A DNA stretch of 64,000 nt from Vibrio mangrovi (lineage in GTDB: Bacteria; Pseudomonadota; Gammaproteobacteria; Enterobacterales; Vibrionaceae), in contig NZ_AP024884.1 in the NCBI RefSeq assembly GCF_024346955.1, positions 1,178,001-1,242,000 on the forward strand. The letters are read 5' to 3'. The position numbers and the translations under genes are program-made. Positions 17,171 through 25,840 of the stretch are shown one piece after another; position 1 is the stretch's first letter, and every line of letters begins with the position of its first letter. The notes under the pieces are model-generated. The model was not told where the DNA came from. It made no database searches and worked only from the letters and a program-made list of their open reading frames with translations.

Positions 17171-18268
17171 TCAGCGGCTCAGACGCGCTTCCAGCGATTC
17201 AACTCCGGCACTTTCAGGTTCCAGCCGGAGTGTCTGAGTCGGATAGGCAATGTCGGCACCGTGACGATGAATGATTTCCATCACTTTTAACAGCACATCC
17301 TGTTTAACTTCATGATAGCGCATCCAGTTCACCGTTTTGGTAAAGGTATAGATAAAGAAATCCAGTGATGACGCTCCAAAAGCATCAAAGTTGACAATCA
17401 GGGTCTGACTGGCATCAATATCAGGGTGATTTTCCAGCATCGCTTTCACTTCGGCCACAATGGCAGCGACTTTCTCCGAATCACCATATCGCAAACCAAT
17501 CGTCTCATAGATTCGCCGGTTCAGCATCCGGGATGGATTTTCGACCACAATATTACTGAATACCGAATTCGGTACATACAGAGGCCGTTTGTCAAAAGTA
17601 CGAATCACTGTCATCCGCCAGCCAATTCGCTCGACTGTCCCTTCAATCGCACGATCCGGTGAGCGGATCCAGTCTCCGACTTTAAAAGGCCGGTCAAAAT
17701 AGATCATCATGCCGCCAAAAAAATTGGACAGCAGATCTTTGGCTGCAAAACCAACCACTAAACCACCGACACCACCAAAAGTCAGCAATCCGGACAAACT
17801 CAGGCCAAACGTCTGCATAATAGACAACAGAGCAACAACAATTACAGCCAGTTTCACAACCTTGGTAATCGCCTGCACCGTAGTTTTATCTTTATCTTTA
17901 GTCAGCAGAAAATAATGCTCGATATTGCCGACCAGCCTCAGTAACGTCCAGACAAAGCAGAAAACCAGCAACACAAGTTTCAGGGTTTCCAGCCAGTCTA
18001 AGGAACTGTCGGTCAGATCATCCAGTAGCAGACCAAGAGAGATGCCCGCCGGCCAGAGCCAGATCAATACACTGACAGGAGCCCGCAATGCATGGAGTAA
18101 CAAATCGTCCCAATGAACCTTGGTCTTTTCAGTGAGGTCATTCAGATGACGGTACAAGAAACGCCATAACATCCAGGCAATCAGACTGGCAAACGTAATC
18201 AAGAGAATGCTCGTGTCTTCTCTTTTCCAGACGGGTGATGACAGAATATCGGTAATCCATGGATTCAT
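17171..18268 (-). CDS. MscS-family mechanosensitive channel
   Basis: 365 residues with several N-terminal membrane segments (about 20-40, 65-90, 95-115, 135-160). The pore helix and MscS core follow (LSLSGLLTFGGVGGLVVGFAAKDLLSNFFGGMMIYFDRPFKVGDWI), then the beta domain (GTVERIGWRMTVIRTFDKRPLYVPNSVFSN) and a C-terminal alpha/beta part. It releases solutes under hypo-osmotic shock. The size is larger than E. coli MscS and close to YnaI/YbdG-type channels. In a genome carrying the ectoine operon this is the expected counterpart for osmolyte release. Monocistronic. Confidence 0.93.
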   Translation of the reverse strand: MNPWITDILSSPVWKREDTSILLITFASLIAWMLWRFLYRHLNDLTEKTKVHWDDLLLHALRAPVSVLIWLWPAGISLGLLLDDLTDSSLDWLETLKLVLLVFCFVWTLLRLVGNIEHYFLLTKDKDKTTVQAITKVVKLAVIVVALLSIMQTFGLSLSGLLTFGGVGGLVVGFAAKDLLSNFFGGMMIYFDRPFKVGDWIRSPDRAIEGTVERIGWRMTVIRTFDKRPLYVPNSVFSNIVVENPSRMLNRRIYETIGLRYGDSEKVAAIVAEVKAMLENHPDIDASQTLIVNFDAFGASSLDFFIYTFTKTVNWMRYHEVKQDVLLKVMEIIHRHGADIAYPTQTLRLEPESAGVESLEARLSR

Positions 18269-18403
18269 AAATAATGGTCAGTTACATATATCAGTGACAA
18301 AACGCTAGCAAAAAACGCCACACATCGCCAGAGACAATGCACATCATGTACATTGTCCTGACAAAGTGTTCACAAAATTGGTAACGAAAAGGAAGAAGAA
18401 TAG

Positions 18404-18829
18404 TTAGTCGCTGGTGAAACCTTCGGCGAAAGCACTTCTCGTATTCTGCCGGCGCCAGGCATTATCAGGTTCTTCTAATGTGTGTTCATAGCCCTGCTTA
18501 ATCAAGACCTGAACAGGCTGACTGGGTTCAATACGTTTTAGCTGCGGAGATGCTGAAGTTCCACTAATCTGATAAATAGTCTCCCGTCCGCCACTCTTAA
18601 ACTGAATTAGTTTACCGTCGAAGTCAAACTTCGTCGTAATGAGGTGGCTATTCCGGTAAACCCCGTGCTTATTAAATGTAATGACTTCCCGCCGGTCATG
18701 CATCACCTGCGTTTCCAGCCAGGAACCGTAAATCTTTTCAGGACTGATATAATCCCGGTAACTCATATAAATTAAAACTGCGCTACAGCTTATAAGCAGC
18801 AGACCCAGCACCGCCAATACCGATTTCAA
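18404..18829 (-). CDS. DUF2850 family membrane-anchored protein
   Basis: 141 residues. One N-terminal membrane anchor (MKSVLAVLGLLLISCSAVLIYMS) precedes a soluble part with IYGSWLETQVMHDRREVITFNKHGVYRNSHLITTKFDFDG. This is the look of the Vibrio DUF2850 family, whose function is unknown. It has its own upstream region with AAGGAGCGCACC before the ATG. No operon partner. Confidence 0.7.
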   Translation of the reverse strand: MKSVLAVLGLLLISCSAVLIYMSYRDYISPEKIYGSWLETQVMHDRREVITFNKHGVYRNSHLITTKFDFDGKLIQFKSGGRETIYQISGTSASPQLKRIEPSQPVQVLIKQGYEHTLEEPDNAWRRQNTRSAFAEGFTSD

Positions 18830-19005
18830 TGGTGCGCTCCTTTCAACAACTTCATCAGGGACAACCGGCCATCAAAGGCCTCGATCGTCAGGTGCCCCAT
18901 TGGAACAAATTCCGAGCATACACACAATCTGCGAACGATGATATAGCCCTCAAAATTGACATCTACTGAAAGAATAGCGCATTTGACAACATATGAAACT
19001 TCTGA

Positions 19006-19875
19006 CTAATAAGTCTCAAATTTACCGCTGTTGTAATCAGTGATGGCTTGTTCGATTTCAGCATATGAATTCATGACAAACGGGCCATAATGTACCACAG
19101 GTTCATCAATCGGTTCACCGGATAAAACCAATATTCCACTTTCCTGACTTTGAGACTGAATAGCCAGAAAGTCACCAGATGTCAGCAACGCCAGTTGTCC
19201 GGCTTTTACACTGCCGCTTTTCTCAGTACTGTTATCACCAAGTTGGATCTCACCTCGATAAACATAGATCATCGCCTGATGAGGCCGCGGTATACTCAGT
19301 GTCAGTGACTGTCCCCGCCAGGCCCGCCAGTCCGCGACTAAAAGAGGGACGCCAGTCTGAAGCAACGGACCACTCAGTGCCTGACCTGCAACTTCTGTTT
19401 CTCCAGCAAGCACACGCAGTAATCCGGTCTCATCATGAGTATATTCAGTAATCACTTCGGGCTGGAAATCATGATATTGTGCCGGTTGCATTTTATTTTT
19501 CGCCGGCTGATTAATCCAGATCTGAAATCCATGTAATGAGCCATCTTCCATCATCGGCATTTCACTATGAATCACACCACGGCCGGCAGCCATCCACTGG
19601 GCACCTCCGGAGCGAAGTTCTCCGACATTTCCCATATGATCCCGGTGTTGAAAATGCCCCTGCATCATATAAGTCAGAGTTTCAATTCCACGGTGTGGAT
19701 GAGGTGGGAAACCACCGACATAGTCAGCCCGCTCATCAGACTTCAGCTCATCCAGCATCAGAAACGGTGAAAATTGTTTGTGGTTAAAACCGGCGACACG
19801 ACGTATTTTTACGCCGTCCCCGTCAGATGTGGGCTGAGCTGGGATAATTTGGTGAATCTGCCGTACGTTTGACAT
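19006..19875 (-). CDS. Pirin family protein
   Basis: 289 residues, bicupin. The N-terminal cupin has FNHKQFSPFLMLDELKSDE, VGGFPPHPHRGIETLTYMMQGHFQHRDHMGNVG, and then GGAQWMAAGRGVIHSEMP; the His residues of HPHRG and the later His/Glu make up the metal site. The C-terminal cupin ends with VHYGPFVMNSYAEIEQAITDYNSGKF. Bacterial pirins of this type are quercetinase-like or redox regulators; the real substrate is unknown. Monocistronic, 114 bp from the chemoreceptor gene's 3' end. Confidence 0.93.
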   Translation of the reverse strand: MSNVRQIHQIIPAQPTSDGDGVKIRRVAGFNHKQFSPFLMLDELKSDERADYVGGFPPHPHRGIETLTYMMQGHFQHRDHMGNVGELRSGGAQWMAAGRGVIHSEMPMMEDGSLHGFQIWINQPAKNKMQPAQYHDFQPEVITEYTHDETGLLRVLAGETEVAGQALSGPLLQTGVPLLVADWRAWRGQSLTLSIPRPHQAMIYVYRGEIQLGDNSTEKSGSVKAGQLALLTSGDFLAIQSQSQESGILVLSGEPIDEPVVHYGPFVMNSYAEIEQAITDYNSGKFETY

Positions 19876-19989
19876 GATTTTTCTCCGATTCGCGACTCGA
19901 ATGACAGACAGATTCTAAAAAAACCAGAGATCAATGAAGAGGAGGAACATTCGAGTCTCTTCATCAAAAAATTTGAAGAGACTCCTGAT

Positions 19990-21636
19990 TCACACGGTAA
20001 ATTTTCCGAGAACCTGAGACAATTGCCGATGGAGTTCATCCAGCTTACGGCAAGCCTGATCGACTTCTGAGGACTCTTCAACACTCTCCTGAGATTGTGT
20101 CTCAATCACACTGATCTCTTGCTGAATATGTTCCGCCATCTTGCTTTGCTCAACAATCACAGCAGCAATCTGGGTTGTTCTTTCGGTCACATGATTCATC
20201 GACTCCATCATGTCATTGATCGCCTGCCGCGTCTCATCACTGGAGTTTTTCGTCGCCAATGCCCTTTCCGTCGCCTGATTCATAATACCGACAGCATCCT
20301 GAACACCTTTTTCCAGATTGGTAATCATTTCATTCACATCTTCGGTACAGCTTTGGGTTTTATTCGCTAACCCCCGGACTTCATCGGCAACCACGGCAAA
20401 TCCTCGTCCGGACTCTCCCGCCCTTGCGGCCTCAATCGCAGCATTGAGCGCTAACAAGTTTGTCTGCTCAGCAATACCGCTGATAATCGTTAATACTGAG
20501 CTGATCTTGTTTGTGAATTCATCAATCCGTGAAATGGCGGTCACAGCCTGTTCGACACTCTCGTTCAATAAACCGATACTCTGTTGTGTTGCCTCAACCT
20601 GCCGATGTCCCTCACTGGCCGACTGACCTGCCTGCTCTGTAGAACCGGCCACTTCAGAGGTCCGCAGAGAAACATCCTGAATTGCAGTACTCATCTCCTG
20701 ACTGGAAACAGATACCTCACGCATCGACTCGACCTGTTTCTGGGCGGTCTGACAGGCCTTACGGGACATATCACCCAATAGCGACACATGCGTATTATTC
20801 TGCCCGGCATTGGCAATAATCTGTTTGACGAGGTGATGGAGTTCGCTCATAAACCGATCCAGATAAGATCCAAGCTCTCCCAACTCATCACGACGGTCTA
20901 ATCCCAAGCGTTTGGTTAAATCCCCACCACCTTTTGCCAGTGCCTGAATATGCCTGGTGATATGTTGCAGATCACCGATGATCAATAATGGGAAAAGCCA
21001 GATGATACCCAGACAGACAAGCAGAGAAAACCCGACGAGCAATAGCTGCCCGGTGCGATATTTCTGATGCATCTCTGTTAACTGTTCAGCACGTTCATCC
21101 GAATTGAAAATAACGATATCCGTAATCAACTCGAGGTAACGCTGGGTCTGACGGAACAGGTCAAAGGCCTCCTTGTACGATAGTCCGATCGCCGTACTTC
21201 TCCCTGCCCGGGTATTTGTGCTCCTCTCATACTCGATTCTCTGTGTGACCTTGACCCACTCAGGATAAGACTCCCAGAATTGATCGACTAATTGCTGCAT
21301 TTCGGGATTTAACTGATACGCACTGAGCTTTTTCATACGCTCACCGGCACTTTTGATACTATCAGCATGCATTTTCTGCATCAGCTGATACTGCTCAGTT
21401 TTGACTGCCAGCGTCAGCATACTCCGTTCTGCGACCCAGGCCTGATACAGATCCCGGTCAGCCATCTGTACCAGACTGAGGGTCGGAATTTCATGACGGG
21501 TAACCATCGTAATCGCTTCAGCCTGTAACCCTTCGGAATACAGGCTTCTGCCCGAAAGGCTTAGCACCAGCAACATCACAAGAACCAATGGAATACATAG
21601 CTTCCATCGAATTCCCAGATTTTTAAAATAATTCAT
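19990..21636 (-). CDS. Methyl-accepting chemotaxis protein (transmembrane)
   Basis: 548 residues from the ATG at 21636, which has GAGGAGGG just upstream; the frame stays open to 21666. Two membrane segments (about 10-32 and 190-215) enclose a periplasmic four-helix-type sensor of about 150 residues. A HAMP domain (LQHITRHIQALAKGGGDLTKRLGLDRRDELGELGSYLDRF) and a full signalling domain with tip GIAEQTNLLALNAAIEAARAGESGRGFAVVADEVRGL follow. Ligand unknown. Next on the same strand upstream are the sensor-like gene at 21834-22412 and a GGDEF gene, which suggests a signalling island. Confidence 0.93.
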   Translation of the reverse strand: MNYFKNLGIRWKLCIPLVLVMLLVLSLSGRSLYSEGLQAEAITMVTRHEIPTLSLVQMADRDLYQAWVAERSMLTLAVKTEQYQLMQKMHADSIKSAGERMKKLSAYQLNPEMQQLVDQFWESYPEWVKVTQRIEYERSTNTRAGRSTAIGLSYKEAFDLFRQTQRYLELITDIVIFNSDERAEQLTEMHQKYRTGQLLLVGFSLLVCLGIIWLFPLLIIGDLQHITRHIQALAKGGGDLTKRLGLDRRDELGELGSYLDRFMSELHHLVKQIIANAGQNNTHVSLLGDMSRKACQTAQKQVESMREVSVSSQEMSTAIQDVSLRTSEVAGSTEQAGQSASEGHRQVEATQQSIGLLNESVEQAVTAISRIDEFTNKISSVLTIISGIAEQTNLLALNAAIEAARAGESGRGFAVVADEVRGLANKTQSCTEDVNEMITNLEKGVQDAVGIMNQATERALATKNSSDETRQAINDMMESMNHVTERTTQIAAVIVEQSKMAEHIQQEISVIETQSQESVEESSEVDQACRKLDELHRQLSQVLGKFTV

Positions 21637-21782
21637 CAATCCCTCCTCACAAGCAGTACAGCACACCCCACCAACAGGTGACGTGTCATACTTTGTTCTT
21701 TATCTGACGATTGTGATTATTATTGGTGTGATTATTATTGGTAAAAGCCTGCTGACGGCAGTCTGGTCTGGCAAAGACCCGG

Positions 21783-21819
21783 ATGCTCTCAAGATTCAGT
21801 TTCAGAGGGAATCATCCGG
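21783..21819 (+). repeat. Copy 1 of a dispersed CTCAAGAT(T/G)CAG repeat
   Basis: CTCAAGATTCAGTTTCAGAG followed by GGAATCATCCG. Closely similar sequence occurs at 51860-51899, and shorter relatives at 56886-56917 and, inverted, 23909-23946. All copies are intergenic. Confidence 0.5.
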
Positions 21820-21833
21820 GCAATCATAGAGGT

Positions 21834-22412
21834 TTACTGGTCTTCATACTCATCCAGATTAATTCCGATGGTAATCGCGCCTATCGTGTTTCCCTGCCAG
21901 TCAATCACAGGAACAGAGATCTGTACAAGATAAGCCAGAACACTGTCATCGTACTCCACCTGGCCGATGTAAACTTTCCCGTGACCACCATTGAACGATT
22001 GGATGAATTTATCTTCATCTCCCTGCCAGTAATCCGATGTCTTATTCGTCATCGCGACGTTGGCACCTTGATTATCCATGAGAAACAGTTCGACAAGAAA
22101 TGGCATACTCGCTTCAAATTCCATTAATCTCTGGGCTGCGGAATTCGACATCAGAGACGACATAAAATCATCAACATCCGATGTCTTCCGCCATGTTTCA
22201 TCTATTTTTTTTATCTCATCCAGAGAGACTCCCCGGTCATTCTGCGCTTTAACGGCGTCAACCAAAGCAGGATCTTTCCCCCAGGTTTCCAATTGAGGGA
22301 TCAATTCTTTCAGACTGTCGGGGGCATTCTCAGCATGGACCACCGTGAGTGGCAGAAGTGAGCAGACGGATAATAGTATGGTAAAAATCATCGATGATAG
22401 ATGGCGAATCAT
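21834..22412 (-). CDS. Exported PDC/Cache-like sensor protein without signalling domain
   Basis: 192 residues. A signal peptide (SMIFTILLSVCSLLPLTVVHAEN) is followed by a helical part and a PDC-like fold: DDFMSSLMSNSAAQRLMEFEASMPFLVELFLMDNQGANVAMTNKTSDYWQGDEDKF, then YLVQISVPVIDWQGNTIGAITIGINLDEYE. This is the ligand-sensing half of a chemoreceptor or kinase, but the protein ends there, with no membrane helix or output domain. It lies 134 bp downstream of a diguanylate cyclase on the same strand and upstream of a chemoreceptor gene. It may be a periplasmic binding partner for one of them; this is inference. Confidence 0.7.
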   Translation of the reverse strand: MIRHLSSMIFTILLSVCSLLPLTVVHAENAPDSLKELIPQLETWGKDPALVDAVKAQNDRGVSLDEIKKIDETWRKTSDVDDFMSSLMSNSAAQRLMEFEASMPFLVELFLMDNQGANVAMTNKTSDYWQGDEDKFIQSFNGGHGKVYIGQVEYDDSVLAYLVQISVPVIDWQGNTIGAITIGINLDEYEDQ

Positions 22413-22546
22413 GATCTGAGTCCTTATCGCAACGATTGCTTAGATATTGGACAATATAGTCAACGATAGAGGACTCAGACAAATTAACGGGGGAAAAAAC
22501 ATCAATTCGTGAGATCAATTTCCTGATGGTTAAAATGACTGTCCTG

Positions 22547-23755
22547 TCAAGCTGAGGATACCCGGTTTCGACCATTGTCCTTCGCCAGATATAACTGTTG
22601 ATCCGCCTGAAGTAACAAATGTTCCATATGCTCATGATCCGTTTTACTACTGATTCCAAAACTCATCGTAACCCGTAGCCCTGCTGCAATTTCCTGCCAG
22701 GGATGAGACTCAATCGTCATCCGGATACGCTCTATGGTCTGAATTGCCTGAGCGATATCACTATTTGCCAGAGCGATCACAAATTCTTCGCCACCATAAC
22801 GGGCAACGACATCCTTGTCCCGGCATGAACTTTGTAGAATTCCGGCAATCTGCTGTAAGACCAGATCTCCGACAGTATGTGAGTAGCGATCATTAATCAT
22901 TTTAAAATAATCCACATCCCCAAGAACCAGACAGAAAGGACTATCTTCCTGAATCGACTGTTCATAAAGTGATGCAACTTCTTCATTAAAAAAGCGTCGG
23001 TTATATAGTCCCGTCAAAGCATCTCTGATACTCAGCTCTTTCAATTGTTCCGCCTGCCTGACAATCTGGCTGCTCATAGTATTAAAAGCAGCCGCCAGCC
23101 GTCCGACTTCATCATTCGAACGTACAGTCACCTGCTGTGCCAGTTCGCCCTGCTCCATTTTTTCTACAGCAGAGATTAATCGCTTGAGCGAGTTAACCAA
23201 TTTATGTCCTTCCCAAAGCCCCAGCGGAATGAGAATGGCAAACGAGATCACAAATGCATAGGCAAGAGACTCTTTCAGTGCTTTCAGATAATTTCGGTCT
23301 GAAGCGGTCAAAGGGACTTTCCCACTGGGTAATGCATAGGCAACCGTTTCACCATTCAACCGGATTGGTTCTCCCTGAGATAACAAGGCTGAACTAATTT
23401 TTGCTCCCGGTTGATAATCTTTTCCGCCAATGACTACATGTCCCTGTATATCGGACACAACAAATTTAAAAGGTATCTCTTGCCGTAGCGCTCGCGGGGG
23501 ATAAAACCCGGCCCGGTGGTTTCTCATTTCTGAATCCAGATGGGCGAAACGCAATGCATCTTCTAATGTATTCCAAGAGCCATTCTGTTGAATATAGTGG
23601 CCGATCATTTGGGCAAAATTCTGATAATGAACGGATTTCGCTTCATCCAGAAAACGTTTTTCAACTTGCCAGGGAGTGATCATTGCAAAGATAGCCATCA
23701 CTAGAATATTTGAACCTATCAAGGCAACCATTAATTTTACTTTCAGAGAATTCAT
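22547..23755 (-). CDS. HAMP-GGDEF diguanylate cyclase
   Basis: 402 residues from the ATG at 23755 (an in-frame GTG lies three codons upstream). A membrane segment (about 8-28), a periplasmic region of about 120 residues, and a second membrane segment near 160-180 lead into a HAMP domain (HKLVNSLKRLISAVEKMEQGELAQQVTVRSNDEVGRLAAAFN) and a GGDEF domain. The active-site motif is GGEEF (VVARYGGEEFVIAL), an active variant, and the inhibitory RxxD (RDKD) is five residues before it. It should make cyclic di-GMP. A possible two-gene unit with the periplasmic sensor-like gene downstream. Confidence 0.92.
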   Translation of the reverse strand: MNSLKVKLMVALIGSNILVMAIFAMITPWQVEKRFLDEAKSVHYQNFAQMIGHYIQQNGSWNTLEDALRFAHLDSEMRNHRAGFYPPRALRQEIPFKFVVSDIQGHVVIGGKDYQPGAKISSALLSQGEPIRLNGETVAYALPSGKVPLTASDRNYLKALKESLAYAFVISFAILIPLGLWEGHKLVNSLKRLISAVEKMEQGELAQQVTVRSNDEVGRLAAAFNTMSSQIVRQAEQLKELSIRDALTGLYNRRFFNEEVASLYEQSIQEDSPFCLVLGDVDYFKMINDRYSHTVGDLVLQQIAGILQSSCRDKDVVARYGGEEFVIALANSDIAQAIQTIERIRMTIESHPWQEIAAGLRVTMSFGISSKTDHEHMEHLLLQADQQLYLAKDNGRNRVSSA

Positions 23756-24050
23756 GCTTTTCACGCTATATTATACTTTGGCAAAACTGTGTTTCAGGTA
23801 GAAACTGATACTCAGATAAATCCACACTACATTTCTGGAATATTGTAAATGTCGTTGAGATAGAATCCCGACTAGCATTGTTCCTGAATAGTGCTGACTG
23901 GAGACACTCTGAATCCCGCATCTTGAGGTTATTTGGATGTATATGCACAAGATTAAATAATAAATAATTTACATTTTTGTCAATTCTAGCGCATATTGAT
24001 TTTGAAATTCAGCTTTTTCACACCTGATGTGGCAAGGAAAATCAGAGGAC
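23756..24050. other. Intergenic region with one dispersed repeat copy
   Basis: About 295 bp between the GGDEF gene and the ansB terminator. It holds the repeat at 23909-23946 and otherwise AT-rich sequence with no gene I can support. Confidence 0.5.
23909..23946 (-). repeat. Copy 2 of the dispersed CTCAAGATG repeat (inverted)
   Basis: Read on the minus strand it gives ATACATCCAAATAACCTCAA followed by GATGCGGGATTCAG. Compare TATACCCAAATGATCTCAAG at 56887-56906. Confidence 0.45.
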
Positions 24051-24084
24051 AAAAAAAAAGAAAGGGTCCGCAGGCAGACCCTTT
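24051..24084 (-). terminator. Rho-independent terminator of ansB
   Basis: On the minus strand AAAGGGTC pairs with GACCCTTT (24077-24084 and 24061-24068), followed by CTTTTTTTTT (24051-24060). It lies 18 bp after the ansB stop. Confidence 0.88.
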
Positions 24085-24102
24085 AAAGATGAGAAGTAAT
24101 AT

Positions 24103-25143
24103 CTAGTCTTCGAAATAATTTCTGATTGTCTCGATACTGTCACCCTGAGCCAATGCCAGAGACAAAAGAACTTTTGCTTTCTGAGGATTGTAAACACCAG
24201 AGCCAATACCTTCATGTTTTGGCGTTACGAATCCATTACCGGTACGTGTTGAGCGAACAACCGGAATGCCTTTGTCCATTGTTTCCTGCACAGCGGCAAG
24301 CATAACATCAGATAAAGAGCCGTTTCCGGTCCCTGCAATCACAATCCCTTTCGCACCGTCTTTAATTGCCGCACGAAGCAAAGTGGGATCCTGATCCTGA
24401 TAGCTGTACAGAATTTTCACTTTCGGCAACTGTTTCATATGGCTGATATCAAAATAAGGCTTGTCAATCGGTTTAGTCGGCTCATAGTAGAAATGAGGTT
24501 CACCACTTAAGAACGCTCCCAGATATCCCTGTTCCGTTGCTTTAAATGTATCCAGCATGGTTGAATTGGTTTTGGTGGTATAAAATGCAGAGCCAATCCG
24601 ATCATTCAGCACAACCATTGCACCGCGTTGCTTCGCTCCATCATCTGATGCAAGTCTGACGGCTTCCAGCAGGTTCATGCCACCATCAGCACTGATTGCA
24701 GTCGCCGGACGCATCGCGCCAACAACCACTACAGGCTTATCGCTTTTCACAGTCAGATCAAGAAAGAATGCTGTTTCCTCAAGTGTATCTGTTCCATGAG
24801 TTACGACAACACCACTGGTTTTTGCATCCGCCAGTTGCAGGCTGATAGACTTACTGAGCTTTAACAGAATATTTTGGTTGATGTTGTTACTGTCTGTATT
24901 CGCAATTTGCTCACCGATAACATGAGCAAAATTTTTCAGCTCGGGCACAGCGGCGATGAGCAGATCAACACCGATTTTCCCCGCAGCGTAATCTGTTGTA
25001 TCAGTGTTCGATTCAGAACTCCCCGCAATGGTTCCTCCGGTTGCGTAGATTTTGACGGTTGGTTTATCCGCATTTGCAAACGAAGCAAAAGAGGTACAGA
25101 GCATCAACGCAGCCATCGTTTTGGATAAATATTTTTTATTCAT
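24103..25143 (-). CDS. ansB: Periplasmic L-asparaginase II
   Basis: 346 residues with a signal peptide (MNKKYLSKTMAALMLCTSFASFANA). Both asparaginase signatures are present: YATGGTIAGSSES, with the catalytic Thr, and VVVTHGTDTLEETAFFLDL, with the second Thr/Asp. YTNRTG-like ARTGNGFV closes the active site (VVRSTRTGNGFV here). The enzyme splits asparagine to aspartate and ammonia in the periplasm; in relatives it is induced under anaerobic conditions. The inverted repeat TTTTCGT/ACGAAAA at 25189-25208 lies 45 bp upstream. Confidence 0.96.
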   Translation of the reverse strand: MNKKYLSKTMAALMLCTSFASFANADKPTVKIYATGGTIAGSSESNTDTTDYAAGKIGVDLLIAAVPELKNFAHVIGEQIANTDSNNINQNILLKLSKSISLQLADAKTSGVVVTHGTDTLEETAFFLDLTVKSDKPVVVVGAMRPATAISADGGMNLLEAVRLASDDGAKQRGAMVVLNDRIGSAFYTTKTNSTMLDTFKATEQGYLGAFLSGEPHFYYEPTKPIDKPYFDISHMKQLPKVKILYSYQDQDPTLLRAAIKDGAKGIVIAGTGNGSLSDVMLAAVQETMDKGIPVVRSTRTGNGFVTPKHEGIGSGVYNPQKAKVLLSLALAQGDSIETIRNYFED

Positions 25144-25783
25144 TTCATTTACCTTTTAATTATTTTCTATAATCTTTACTGCAATTAGTTTTCGTACTCA
25201 AACGAAAATATGTAGAATATAGATAAAGGTAATGTCCTTATTCATCATTGTCCGTAAATATATGCCAAACACATGCATAAGCCGATGTAATAATACATCA
25301 GGCTTTATCATGATGTCCCAAGACCAATTGCACCCAGATTGTGCAACATTTTTTCCCCGAAAAACCAGACAAACATCAAAATTAAAATATTTTTATAAAG
25401 ATCATGAAATGACAGATCATTTTTAGAATTTATTTATATATATTGTAAAATAATTAGATTTTATTCATCATCAATCGGGTCTATTGATTGACGTTATCTT
25501 GAAAAACGTCACTAAAAATAGAATAGATAAATAGCATTGTCACGATACAGAATACTATTCACTTAGCATATTCATTTTATAAACTCAATTAAAACATTCT
25601 ATTTAAACAATGAACGGAATGATGGTGCATATCATTCGATCTCTTATTTTTACACAAAAAAGCAAACTGGATATATATTATTCTATTTGTATTCACATCC
25701 CGTAAAATAATTATCAATATTTATTTCACATCTATTTTCTTACTGTTATTTGCAAGAAAATTCGGGGGGAGTTCTGGCCGTAA
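25144..25783. other. Long AT-rich intergenic region upstream of ansB
   Basis: 640 bp between ansB and the ask terminator. It contains the inverted repeat TTTTCGT-ACTCAA-ACGAAAA (25189-25208), possibly an operator for ansB. The rest is very AT-rich. I see no open frame with family features, no sigma-54 site and no RNA gene. Confidence 0.45.
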
Positions 25784-25817
25784 AAAACCGGACGTCTGTG
25801 ACAATCGGTCCGGTTTT
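25784..25817 (-). terminator. Terminator of the ectoine operon
   Basis: On the minus strand AAAACCGGAC (25817-25808) pairs with GTCCGGTTTT (25793-25784), and the tail gives six Ts in all. It lies 24 bp after the ask stop. Confidence 0.82.
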
Positions 25818-25840
25818 CAGATCACTCGATTCAGACAAAC

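Noticed and set aside
17058..17240. Plus-strand open frame starting ATGAAAATTGCC downstream of AAGGAG
   Set aside because: It runs antisense into the mscS gene, the ribosome binding site is too far away, and the sequence shows no family.
25144..25783. Possible sRNA or small gene in the long AT-rich region upstream of ansB
   Set aside because: No promoter-terminator pair or conserved RNA sequence that I recognise; only one inverted repeat near ansB.
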